Below, in pieces: positions 51,033 to 59,559 of a DNA stretch of 64,000 nucleotides; position 1 is the stretch's first letter, and every line of letters starts with the position of its first letter. The position numbers were made by a program, and so were the translations under genes. A model generated the notes under the pieces. It did no database searches. It saw only the letters and a program-made list of their open reading frames with translations, and had not been told where the DNA came from. Where the stretch lies: NCBI GenBank assembly GCA_013327885.1, contig JABUMY010000009.1:124001-188000 (forward strand). The letters are read 5' to 3'. This stretch comes from Flavisolibacter longurius (GTDB lineage: Bacteria > Bacteroidota > Bacteroidia > Chitinophagales > Chitinophagaceae).

Positions 51033-52781
51033 ATGCGAAGTTTTTTCAAGGTTTTTTTTGCTTCCCTTTTGGCCCTGGTTATTTTTTCCTTCCTGGTTTT
51101 TTTGCTGCTGGCAGGTGTTGCCGGCAGTATTGCCAGTAAAGAAGCGGCCGAAATTGAAGCCAATTCTGTTTTAAGCATCGACTTAAACAAATTGTATCCC
51201 GACCGTGCCAACCCCGAATTTTTTGCGGCCGTGCAGGAGGGTACGCAGCCAGCGCTTTACGAAGTGGTGCGACTGATTCAGCATGCGAAAACCGACGATA
51301 ACATTGCGGGGCTGTATATCAATATGGATGGCAACGCCAATGGTTATGCGGCCTCCAACGAATTGCGGTCGGCGATTCTTGATTTTAAAACGAGTAAAAA
51401 ATTTGTTTTTGCCTACGGCAATACCGTTTCCGAGAACGCTTATTTCGTGGGAAGCGTTGCCGACAGAGTTTATGTGAACCCGCTGGGCGATTTCCAGTGG
51501 CAGGGCTTCAGCGTAACGCTTCCTTTTATCAAAGGCATGCTGGATAAACTGAACATTGAAACGCAGATCTTTTATGCCGGCAAGTTTAAAAGCGCAACAG
51601 AGATCTTTCGCACCACGCAAATGACACCGGAGAACCGTGAACAAACAGCCGAATGGCTGGGTGATATTTATGGTTATTTTCTCCAGCAAACGGCTCTTTG
51701 CCGCAAGGTTGATACCGCTACGCTTTTTAACCTGGCTGTAACGGCTGCTATTCAAACACCGCAGGATGCTGTGAATGCAAAGCTGGTAGACGCCGTGAAA
51801 TACGATGATGAAGTAAGGGCCGAGATCAAGCGCAGGCTGGATATTGGTCGCACCGATAAACTGAACATGGTTTCCATTGGCACGTATAACGATGCCGTGA
51901 ATGTGCGCAAGGGTGGCCGTGATAAAATTGCGGTGATCTATGCCGAAGGCGATATCGTGGATGGCGAAGGTGATAACTCGCAGATAGGTGGTGAAACCTT
52001 TCGTGCCTTGATTCGCAAAGCCAGGCTGGATAACGATGTAAAAGCAATTGTATTGCGTGTGAACTCCGGCGGTGGCAGTGCGCTGGCATCCGATATTATC
52101 TGGCGTGAACTGCGCATGGCCCGCGAAGAAGACAAAAAGCCGGTTGTGGTCAGCATGGGTGATGTGGCTGCATCGGGCGGTTATTATATTGCCGCCGGTG
52201 CCGACAGCATTTTTGCGCATCCCAACACCATCACCGGTTCCATTGGCGTTTTTGGCGTGATACCAAACATGCAGGGCTTTTTCAATAACAAGCTTGGAAT
52301 AACGTTCGACGATGTCAGCACAACACCTTATGCCGATGCGCCTTCGCTTGTAAAGCCCCTGGATGAAAAAGAGCGGCAACTGGTGCAGCGCGGCGTAGAA
52401 AGGGTGTACGCCCAGTTTAAGCAGCGGGTAGCCGCCGGTATGGCAAAGGACACGGCTTATGTTGAAACCATTGCCCAGGGCCGTGTGTGGAGTGGCGCCG
52501 ATGCGGTGCGCCTTGGGTTGGTGGACAGGTTGGGCAACATGCAGGATGCAATAGCTTCAGCCGCAAGACTGGCCAAACTTTCGGATTATGGATTAAAGGA
52601 ATACCCGGAGAAAAGTTCCTGGCTGGAAAGCTTGCTGAACCGCAAAAAGCAGGAGCCTTCCGCCATGATCCGTGAACAGTTGGGCGAGGACCATTACAAA
52701 GTTTTTGAACAGGTAAAAAAGATAAAAGCCATGACAGGCTCTGTGCAGGCAAGGCTTCCATTCGAAATTATTTTCAAGTAA
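51033..52781 (+). CDS. sppA: Signal peptide peptidase SppA, 67-kDa type
   Basis: 582 residues from the ATG at 51033 (MRSFFKVFFASLLALVIFSF); the open frame starts earlier but only this start yields the expected membrane anchor. It is a tandem S49 peptidase. The N-terminal half contributes the general-base Lys186 in AGKFKSATEIF and the C-terminal half the nucleophile Ser381 in GDVAASGGYYIAAGAD. RVNSGGGSALASDIIWREL and NTITGSIGVFGVI are further hallmarks. The enzyme degrades leftover signal peptides at the periplasmic side of the inner membrane. A heptad hairpin repeat separates it from the ABC permease gene. Confidence 0.96.
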   Translation: MRSFFKVFFASLLALVIFSFLVFLLLAGVAGSIASKEAAEIEANSVLSIDLNKLYPDRANPEFFAAVQEGTQPALYEVVRLIQHAKTDDNIAGLYINMDGNANGYAASNELRSAILDFKTSKKFVFAYGNTVSENAYFVGSVADRVYVNPLGDFQWQGFSVTLPFIKGMLDKLNIETQIFYAGKFKSATEIFRTTQMTPENREQTAEWLGDIYGYFLQQTALCRKVDTATLFNLAVTAAIQTPQDAVNAKLVDAVKYDDEVRAEIKRRLDIGRTDKLNMVSIGTYNDAVNVRKGGRDKIAVIYAEGDIVDGEGDNSQIGGETFRALIRKARLDNDVKAIVLRVNSGGGSALASDIIWRELRMAREEDKKPVVVSMGDVAASGGYYIAAGADSIFAHPNTITGSIGVFGVIPNMQGFFNNKLGITFDDVSTTPYADAPSLVKPLDEKERQLVQRGVERVYAQFKQRVAAGMAKDTAYVETIAQGRVWSGADAVRLGLVDRLGNMQDAIASAARLAKLSDYGLKEYPEKSSWLESLLNRKKQEPSAMIREQLGEDHYKVFEQVKKIKAMTGSVQARLPFEIIFK

Positions 52782-52785
52782 AACG

Positions 52786-52852
52786 GTGAGTGGTGAATGG
52801 TCAGTGGTGAGTGAAGGCTCCCACGACTCACCACTCACGACTCACCTCTCAC
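52786..52852. repeat. Inverted heptad cassette, second copy
   Basis: GTGAGTG, GTGAATG, GTCAGTG and GTGAGTG (52786-52813), a short spacer, then GACTCAC, CACTCAC, GACTCAC and CTCTCAC (52825-52852). It is the same design as 21507-21588 and fills the whole sppA-permease gap. Confidence 0.9.
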
Positions 52853-52853
52853 G

Positions 52854-53951
52854 ATGTCGCAATACAGTCAACTAAAGGCCATGCTGGCCGTAACAAAAGC
52901 CAGTTTGCTGGCCACGTTCCGTAGCCCGCAGTCTATTTTCTTTTCCCTGTTTTTCCCCATTGTCCTTATCTGGATCTTTGGTTCGCTTGCCGGTGGTGGC
53001 AGTGCTCCTTCGGTAGATGTGGCCTTTGAAAAAGGAATTGATTCGTCTTCGATCCTTTACCAGCAACTGGCACATGATCCGTTCCTGCAGTTTGTTGACC
53101 CGGCCGAAAAAGACGTGGAAGACGAATTGCGCAAAGGAAGAATTGCCGCTATCATTGATGTGCAAAAAAGGGACACCGGTGCTACACCTTTTACCCTGCA
53201 CCTGCGCACCTCTTCGGCCAGCCAGCGGGAGTTTGGTACGCTGCAAACGATTCTGCGCAATACCATTCATGAACTGGACAACATAATGTATCCCGACCGG
53301 CGAACGGTGGCAACTGTTTCTGCATCGGTAGTGCCAGGGCGGCGGTATAAAATGATCGATTTTTTTCTCCCGGGTATGATCGGTTTTTCGCTGATCGGTT
53401 CGGCGGTGTTTGGCATTGCGTTTCTTTTTTATTCGCTGCGGGAAACGCTGGTGCTAAAACGCATGTATGCCACACCCATCCGGCGTGGTTACATTATCCT
53501 GGGTGAAAGTATTTCGAAAGTGCTTTTCCAGATGCTGACGGTGGTGGTGCTGATCGTGTTTGGATATTTTATGTATGGGTTTTACCTGGCAAACGGTGTT
53601 GTTACATTCTTGAACATGCTGCTGCTTTCTTTCCTGGCCCTCCTGGTGTTTTTGGGCTTTGGCTTTTTGATCAGCAGCATTTCCAAAAACCAGAATGTGA
53701 TTCCGGTGTATGCCAACCTGTTTATGTTCCCGCAGTATTTTTTGAGTGGAACCTTTTTTCCAAAAACGGCATTGCCGGCTGCGGTGCAACCGTTCATCCA
53801 ATTTCTGCCGTTGACAGCTTTTAATGATGCCTTGCGGAATGTGGCTTTCGAAGGATTGTCGCTATGGAGTTGCTGGCCGCAGATACTGGTTTTAGCGGTT
53901 TGGGGCGTTTTGGTTTATGCGGCTACGGCGAAGTTTTTTAAGTGGGATTAG
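52854..53951 (+). CDS. ABC-2 type transporter permease (no adjacent ATPase)
   Basis: A 365-residue permease. A first helix around 20-45 (FFSLFFPIVLIWIFGSLAGG) is followed by a large extracytoplasmic domain of about 120 residues. Then come five helices containing FFLPGMIGFSLIGSAVFGI, LKRMYATPIRRGYIILGESISK, and QNVIPVYANLFMFPQYFLSGTFFP. This is the ABC-2 permease layout used for drug, lipid or polysaccharide export. No ATP-binding subunit lies beside it in the window, so its partner is encoded elsewhere. The ATG follows the heptad cassette by one base. The stop is 3 bases before a 13-copy heptamer array. Confidence 0.9.
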   Translation: MSQYSQLKAMLAVTKASLLATFRSPQSIFFSLFFPIVLIWIFGSLAGGGSAPSVDVAFEKGIDSSSILYQQLAHDPFLQFVDPAEKDVEDELRKGRIAAIIDVQKRDTGATPFTLHLRTSSASQREFGTLQTILRNTIHELDNIMYPDRRTVATVSASVVPGRRYKMIDFFLPGMIGFSLIGSAVFGIAFLFYSLRETLVLKRMYATPIRRGYIILGESISKVLFQMLTVVVLIVFGYFMYGFYLANGVVTFLNMLLLSFLALLVFLGFGFLISSISKNQNVIPVYANLFMFPQYFLSGTFFPKTALPAAVQPFIQFLPLTAFNDALRNVAFEGLSLWSCWPQILVLAVWGVLVYAATAKFFKWD

Positions 53952-53954
53952 TGG

Positions 53955-54051
53955 GTTTGGCGTTTGGCGTTTGGCGTTTGGCGTTTGGCGTTTGGCGTTT
54001 GGCGTTTGGCGTTTGGCGTTTGGCGTTTGGCGTTTGGCGTTTGGCGTTTGG
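53955..54051. repeat. Tandem heptamer array, 13 perfect copies of GTTTGGC
   Basis: Thirteen exact GTTTGGC units (53955-54045) are followed by a partial copy ending in GGAAC. There are no spacers, so it is a microsatellite-like array. It begins 3 bases after the permease stop codon. Confidence 0.97.
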
Positions 54052-54095
54052 AACAAATCTTTTAAGGTAGGATGAGATTTTTGTTGGGAAAAACC

Positions 54096-54163
54096 GGCTC
54101 CGTAGGAGCCAGACCTTGGTAGAAAAAAGCCCAACACCATTTTCAACCGGCCCCGTAGGGGTC
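54096..54163. repeat. Two short palindromic (REP-like) units
   Basis: GGCTCC-GTA-GGAGCC (54096-54110) and GGCCCC-GTA-GGGGTC (54149-54163) each lie in an ACCGG...GGTAG context. They are two diverged copies of one unit. No gene is supported in 53952-54402. Confidence 0.75.
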
Positions 54164-54233
54164 GAACGGTAGAGAGTAAGGGGCAGAATGAAAAAAACTC
54201 TTTTTGGCACTCCGAACGAACACCGTGTTTTTG

Positions 54234-54299
54234 AACCACAAAGACAGGGAGAACACAGAGGAACACCGTGCCTCTCTGTGTCCCTGTGCCGCTGTGGTT
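54234..54299. repeat. Long imperfect hairpin
   Basis: AACCACA at the left pairs with TGTGGTT at the right. The arms (CAGGGAGAACACAGAGG versus CCTCTCTGTGTCCCTG) stay largely complementary over about 28 bases. CACA/GAGG-rich composition resembles the repeat at 44641-44688. Confidence 0.7.
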
Positions 54300-54402
54300 C
54301 TAATATAAAGCTGAATAGAATTACCGGCCGTACAAGTGTGCGACGCAAGAGACAATGAACAGAATTACCGATGCCGGTAACAAAAACAAATAAAAATTTT
54401 TC

Positions 54403-54864
54403 ATGCGCATTATAAAACTTGGTTTGCTCTCGTTTGGTTTTTTGTTTCTTCTGATAACATTAATATCATTGCTGTTTCCCTCGCAGATGCGCTTATCGAG
54501 AGCCACCAACCTGCCCAATGACAAGCCGCAAATCTTTTCGCTCTTGAAAAAGGAAGAGTCCTGGCACCCGGCTTACCAGGATTCCGCCTCCCGGCAGGCA
54601 ATTACCACCATGGCGCGGAAAACGATAGCACAAACCGATTCCACCTATGTGATCCAATTGCAGCAGGAAGGCCGCAAACCTGTGACCAGCGGCTGGCAGG
54701 TGTACGGAACACCGCAATCCGATTCGCTGACCTTGCAGTGGTACATGGACTTCACACTCTCCTGGTATCCCTGGGAAAAATTCAGTTCGATGTTTTTCGA
54801 AAGGACCTATGGTACAATGATGGAAAAAGGACTCGCCAACTTCAAGGAGCAGATGGCACGATAG
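54403..54864 (+). CDS. Membrane-anchored SRPBCC/polyketide cyclase-like protein
   Basis: A 153-residue protein with one N-terminal helix (about 5-25, LGLLSFGFLFLLITLISLLF). The periplasm- or cytosol-facing part begins SRATNLPNDKPQIFSLLKKEESWHPAY and ends with WYMDFTLSWYPWEKFSSMFFERTYG-type sequence followed by a C-terminal amphipathic helix (GTMMEKGLANFKEQM). This matches the START-like SRPBCC ligand-binding family found with such an anchor in Bacteroidota. The ligand is unknown. It stands alone between repeat-rich DNA and the SusC gene. Confidence 0.75.
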   Translation: MRIIKLGLLSFGFLFLLITLISLLFPSQMRLSRATNLPNDKPQIFSLLKKEESWHPAYQDSASRQAITTMARKTIAQTDSTYVIQLQQEGRKPVTSGWQVYGTPQSDSLTLQWYMDFTLSWYPWEKFSSMFFERTYGTMMEKGLANFKEQMAR

Positions 54865-54940
54865 AAAGTTGTTTGTTGGGACAGGCGGTTAGGCACTTTG
54901 CCAAATATTCCCCAACTTACACATATAAATCACTGCCATT

Positions 54941-57900
54941 ATGATGAGATCAACGCTTCTGCCCTCAAGATCCGGGAGGATTTTGGGGATTTTCCTGTTC
55001 CAGCTTTTCGCTTTATCCGCTTTCGCACAGGTGCGCATCAGCGGACGGGTCACCGGGCCGCAAAATGCAGGCCTTTCCGGTATTACGGTACAGGTGGTCA
55101 ACACCAACTTTGCCACCAGCACTGATAACGGTGGCAACTATACGCTAACAGCACCGCTGTCGCCGGGATCTTACCAGCTTCGTTTTACCGGCATCGGCTT
55201 TAAGTCGTTTACACAAACCGTGCAGGTAACCGCCAATGCAGCATCTACCGTAGATGCGCAACTGGAAGAAGATGCCTTGAAGATGGATGAAGTGGTGGTA
55301 ACCGGGACCTCCGCCGGCACTACGCGGCGGTCGCTGGGAACGTATGTCGGAACCGTAAGAGCCGACGAACTAACCAAAGGGGCTACCGGTGATGTACTGG
55401 CTGCCCTGCAGGGAAAAACGGCCGGTGCGCAGATCATTCAAAACTCCGGTGATCCCGGTGGCGGCATTTCTGTGCGGCTGCGGGGTATCAGCTCCATTTC
55501 TTCTTCCTCCGAACCCTTGTATATTGTTGATGGTGTGATCGTCAACAACGCTACCAACCGCGTTACAAATACACAAAACAGTTATGACGGGAACAATTTT
55601 GTCGGGAACATTGGCCAGAACCGGATGGTTGACATTAATCCCAACGACATTGAGCGGATAGAGGTGTTGAACGGCGCGGCGGCGGCCGCCATTTATGGTT
55701 CCAGGGCCAATGCTGGTGTGATCCAGATCTTCACCAAGCGGGGACGCAGCGGAGCGCCGTTGGTGAGTTTTTCCACATCGGTCATGGTCAATGAACTAAG
55801 GAAAAAACTGGACGTCAACCAAGCCCCTGTAAAATTTGGTGGACCAACCGATGGTCCGGGTGCGTTAACACAGGATATCATTACGGCCGTGGGAACACCG
55901 GCAACCCTGCCAACCACTACCACGCCGGTTACCCGTTACGATTACCAGGATTATATTTTCCGCACCGGTATTGGCACCGACAATGCCGTTTCAGTTAGTG
56001 GTGGTACAGAAAAATCACGGTATTATTTGTCGGGTGGCTATTTTTTCAACCAGGGCATTGTGCAAAACACCGACTTCCGGCGGTATAACTTTCGCTCCAA
56101 TTTCGACCATACGTTCAACAACGTTTTCAGTGTAACCATGGGGCTGAACTATATCAACAGTTCGGCCAACGAAAAGCCAAACGGCAACTCGTTTTACTCG
56201 CCCCTGAATAGCGTTACCATCATTGGTAATTTTCATAACATTTTTGAACGTGATGCCCTCGGCAATGTAAAAGCAATCGGGGAAAGAGGCCGTGTGAATC
56301 CCGTATCGGTGATCGAGGATTTTAAGCAGCGGCAGGAAACAAACCGCATCATCGCCAGCCTTGGTGCCAAACTTCGTCCTTTCAGTGGCTTCACGTTTGA
56401 CTACACGCTGGGAATTGACAACTATGGGCAGAACGGGACGACGTTTATGCCACCCTTCCCATACAACGTGAGCACGGCATTTTTTGGCGGCGGACCCACG
56501 CTCAACCCAACACTGAACGGTTATGCCAGTACGGGAAACAACTATTTTTTCCAGATCAACAACGAACTGAATGCCAACTACCAGTTCAATATTACCAACA
56601 ACATTGGTTCCACCACGCAAATAGGCTATTCGGTGCAGTATGAACGGAACCGGTATTCGTTGTTGCAGGGCAGGGGCCTCAGCCCGATTGTGGAAACGGT
56701 TAACGGCGCCAGTACCATTCTTCCGGGTGTGGATGAGCGGACGGAAATTTCGATCTCGGGTATTTACCTGCAACAAAATTTTCGCATTTTGAACAAGCTG
56801 TTTTTGACCGGAGCGGTTCGCCGCGATGGATCGTCTGTGTTCAGTGAAGACCAGCGCAACCAGATGTATTACAAGGCCAGCGCCAGCTACCTGCTTTCGG
56901 AAGAAGGCTTCTGGCAAAAGGGCCTGCCCTGGTGGAATACCTTCAAGCTGCGGGCAGCCTATGGCGAGAGCGGTAACCTGACAGGCATCGGTGCATATTC
57001 CCGCTTCAATGTGTACAGCTCCAACGCTTACCTGGAAAGAGCCGCCCTGCAATCGAGCAGCCAGCGGGCCAACGAAAACATCGGGCCTGAGCGGCAAAAA
57101 GAACTGGAGATCGGTGCCGATCTTTCTTTCCTAAACAATCGCGTTGGCCTCACGTTCAACTGGTATAAAAAGAATGTCGATAACATCAACATCAGTCGCC
57201 AGGTAGCACCCACAACAGGGTTTTCTTCGGTGCTGGATAATTTTGGCCGGCTCGAAAACAGGGGGATCGAGATCGTGCTGAATGGTTCGCCGGTTGCCAA
57301 CACAACTGTAAACTGGAATATAACGGCCATCTTTAACCGTAACCGCAACAAAGTGCTCGAAACCGGTCCTTCACTGACACTGCTGTCGACCAATGGCGGG
57401 GCACCGATTGCGCTGTTGGAAGGCTACCCGGTTGGTGTCTTCTTCGGGACCTTTTTTGCTACCGATGGCAACGGCAACCAGATCAAAAATTCCACCGGTT
57501 TTCCGCAAATCGAAAGAGGCATCCAGGGCAATGCGGGCAATCCCGGAAGCCCGTTCTTTTACACACCACAGCGTGACAACAACGGTCTGCCTACCGGCAC
57601 CACGTTGCGCAAAGTGATTGGTGATCCCAACCCCGATTACACCGCTTCGCTGGTGAATGAATTGAGTTACAAAAAACTTAGCCTTCGCATGCAGTTGGAT
57701 GCCGTGCAGGGTGTGGATGTGTTCAATGCAGATTTCAGAACAAGACAGGGCGTGGGCAACGGTACTGTAGCGGAACAGGAGCACCGGGGACAATTACCCC
57801 GCGGGTATATCAACAGTGTTTACCAGGTAGAGGAGTGGCGGGTAGATGATGGTTCGTTTGTGAAGCTGCGGGAAATTTCGCTTGGTTATTCACTGGGCAA

Positions 57901-58084
57901 AGTAAAGTTCTTCAATGACCTTACCATCAGCTTGAGTGGCCGCAACCTTATTTCCTGGGACAATTACAAAGGCTATGACCCGGAAGTCAATGCGGCCGGT
58001 CAAAGTACCCTGCTGCGGGGAATCGATTTTGGTGCGGTGCCCATTCCGCGTACCTATCGTCTTGGTATCAATGCCCGTTTTTAA
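54941..58084 (+). CDS. SusC/RagA-family TonB-dependent outer-membrane receptor
   Basis: A 1047-residue outer membrane transporter. A signal peptide (~1-30, ending LFALSAFAQ) is followed by a carboxypeptidase-regulatory-like beta-sandwich (VRISGRVTGPQNAGLSGITV ... GSYQLRFTGIGFK). The plug follows (DEVVVTGTSAGTTRRS, LQGKTAGAQI, SVRLRGISSISSSSEPLYIV, NPNDIERIEVLNGAAAAAIYGSRAN), then a 22-strand barrel ending TYRLGINARF. It works with the SusD-like lipoprotein encoded 16 bases downstream to import an oligosaccharide, peptide or other large nutrient. No glycoside hydrolase, protease or hybrid two-component gene is adjacent, so the substrate is open. Confidence 0.97.
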   Translation: MMRSTLLPSRSGRILGIFLFQLFALSAFAQVRISGRVTGPQNAGLSGITVQVVNTNFATSTDNGGNYTLTAPLSPGSYQLRFTGIGFKSFTQTVQVTANAASTVDAQLEEDALKMDEVVVTGTSAGTTRRSLGTYVGTVRADELTKGATGDVLAALQGKTAGAQIIQNSGDPGGGISVRLRGISSISSSSEPLYIVDGVIVNNATNRVTNTQNSYDGNNFVGNIGQNRMVDINPNDIERIEVLNGAAAAAIYGSRANAGVIQIFTKRGRSGAPLVSFSTSVMVNELRKKLDVNQAPVKFGGPTDGPGALTQDIITAVGTPATLPTTTTPVTRYDYQDYIFRTGIGTDNAVSVSGGTEKSRYYLSGGYFFNQGIVQNTDFRRYNFRSNFDHTFNNVFSVTMGLNYINSSANEKPNGNSFYSPLNSVTIIGNFHNIFERDALGNVKAIGERGRVNPVSVIEDFKQRQETNRIIASLGAKLRPFSGFTFDYTLGIDNYGQNGTTFMPPFPYNVSTAFFGGGPTLNPTLNGYASTGNNYFFQINNELNANYQFNITNNIGSTTQIGYSVQYERNRYSLLQGRGLSPIVETVNGASTILPGVDERTEISISGIYLQQNFRILNKLFLTGAVRRDGSSVFSEDQRNQMYYKASASYLLSEEGFWQKGLPWWNTFKLRAAYGESGNLTGIGAYSRFNVYSSNAYLERAALQSSSQRANENIGPERQKELEIGADLSFLNNRVGLTFNWYKKNVDNINISRQVAPTTGFSSVLDNFGRLENRGIEIVLNGSPVANTTVNWNITAIFNRNRNKVLETGPSLTLLSTNGGAPIALLEGYPVGVFFGTFFATDGNGNQIKNSTGFPQIERGIQGNAGNPGSPFFYTPQRDNNGLPTGTTLRKVIGDPNPDYTASLVNELSYKKLSLRMQLDAVQGVDVFNADFRTRQGVGNGTVAEQEHRGQLPRGYINSVYQVEEWRVDDGSFVKLREISLGYSLGKVKFFNDLTISLSGRNLISWDNYKGYDPEVNAAGQSTLLRGIDFGAVPIPRTYRLGINARF

Positions 58085-58100
58085 TCTAAAAGCTTACAAC

Positions 58101-59399
58101 ATGAAATTGCATTCCTATTCCACGATAACGTTCCGTTTATTAATGGCCGTTCTGCTGCTGCAGACTGCCTGTACAAAAGATTACCGAAATCCCAACGCGG
58201 CTACCGAAGACCAGGCTTTCCGTTCTGCCCAAGGCCTGACAGGTGTTGCCACCGGTTTACAACGGCTGTATACCGCCGGCAGGGCCAGTTCGCTTTACAA
58301 TAAAATTGCCCTGACGGGTTTGTTGACAAACGAACTGTTTGTGATCAACCAGGGAAACACATCCGAATACCAGTTGCAACTGGGCGCTGGTTCGGTGGAT
58401 GGCACCAATACCATTCTTGGTGGTTTATGGACATCGAGCAATAAAATTTTATACGATGCGGATAAGGTGCTGGCTGCGGCCAGTGCGCTGCCGGATCAAG
58501 CTTATGCCAGCGGGTTGATTGGCTATACCACCATTTTTAAGGCACTTGCCCTTGGCGACCTGGCTATGTTCTGGCAACAGGTGCCCGCCACAACCGGCAA
58601 TGCGGTGCAGTTTGTGAACAGAACCGAAGGCTACACCCGGGCTATCACTGCAATTGATGCAGCCCTTACGGCCATCAATGCTGCGCCTATTTCAGCTACT
58701 TTTTTGCTGAACATACCAGCCGGTGTAGACATTGTCAACACCTTGCAGGCCTTGAAAGCACGGTACTCGCTTTTCCTGGGAAATTACCAGCAGGCCCTAA
58801 CGGCCGCCAATGCAGTGGACCTGACAAAAAAATCCACCTTCAATTTCAACAACGTCAACCTCAATCCCGTTTTTGAAACATCAACCTCCACCAATAATGT
58901 GTATGGCATCACCGATGCGGTAACATTGGGATTGCCGGCAGGTTTACAGCCGGACGCTGCTGATAAACGGTTACCGTTTTATACAACAACGGCGTATGCG
59001 TCAAAGATTGCCGGCTTTGCCGCCACGTCTTCTTCAGCCTATCCCATTTATCTCCCGGGTGAAATAACCCTGATAAAAGCGGAAGCCTATGCACGAATGA
59101 CGCCGCCTGATCTTGCCAATGCGCTGGTGGAATTAAATAAAATAATCACCAAAAAGGCGGCGAACGATCCCCTGGGTGTGGGTGCTGATCTGCCACCCAT
59201 TGCCGGGCCCCTGACGCAACAACAAATATTAAATGAGATCTACCGCCAGCGCAGCATCGAGCTTTTTATGAGCGGCCTGCGGCTGGAAGACATGCGGCGG
59301 TTTGACCGGCCCGTAGCCGAGAGGCGGCGAAGTTTCCTACCGTATCCTTTCCTGGAGCGGGACAACAATACCAATACCCCCGCCGATCCTCCGTTCTAA
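58101..59399 (+). CDS. SusD/RagB-family nutrient-binding outer-membrane lipoprotein
   Basis: 432 residues from the ATG at 58101 (MKLHSYSTITFRLLMAVLLL). The lipobox is LLLQTACTKD (Cys at 27). The mature part is a short SusD-like TPR protein: LTGVATGLQRLYTAGRAS near the N-terminus, a helical middle, LPGEITLIKAEAYAR and the C-terminal EIYRQRSIELFMSGLRLEDMRRF (split into shorter runs in the family profile). It caps the SusC barrel and binds substrate. The start lies 16 bases after SusC. A terminator follows 2 bases after the stop, so the pair forms a two-gene operon. Confidence 0.95.
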   Translation: MKLHSYSTITFRLLMAVLLLQTACTKDYRNPNAATEDQAFRSAQGLTGVATGLQRLYTAGRASSLYNKIALTGLLTNELFVINQGNTSEYQLQLGAGSVDGTNTILGGLWTSSNKILYDADKVLAAASALPDQAYASGLIGYTTIFKALALGDLAMFWQQVPATTGNAVQFVNRTEGYTRAITAIDAALTAINAAPISATFLLNIPAGVDIVNTLQALKARYSLFLGNYQQALTAANAVDLTKKSTFNFNNVNLNPVFETSTSTNNVYGITDAVTLGLPAGLQPDAADKRLPFYTTTAYASKIAGFAATSSSAYPIYLPGEITLIKAEAYARMTPPDLANALVELNKIITKKAANDPLGVGADLPPIAGPLTQQQILNEIYRQRSIELFMSGLRLEDMRRFDRPVAERRRSFLPYPFLERDNNTNTPADPPF

Positions 59400-59401
59400 T
59401 G

Positions 59402-59433
59402 GAAAAAGGCTGTCAGCAATGGCGGCCTTTTTC
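59402..59433 (+). terminator. Terminator of the SusCD operon
   Basis: A perfect 9-bp stem, GAAAAAGGC / GCCTTTTTC, with a 14-base loop and T-rich right arm lies directly after the SusD stop. Confidence 0.75.
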
Positions 59434-59559
59434 TTTACTTCCGGAATCCATCTGAATGTGTACTATTGCAACCGGGCAAGGCCTGGCTGCTGAAAAATAT
59501 TTTTAGGCTACTGCAACGTTAGCCGTTCTCCTGTTGTCAACACTTTGCAAGAACACAAA

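Noticed and set aside
51183-52379. 398-codon ORF antisense to sppA
   Set aside because: It lies wholly within sppA on the other strand and its translation has no domain structure. sppA has all catalytic motifs, so this is a shadow frame.
53955-54051. CRISPR array
   Set aside because: Units are 7 bases and directly adjoining with no spacers, and there are no cas genes in the window.
56015-57097. 360-codon ORF antisense to the SusC gene
   Set aside because: A shadow of the TonB-dependent receptor frame; no recognisable motifs.
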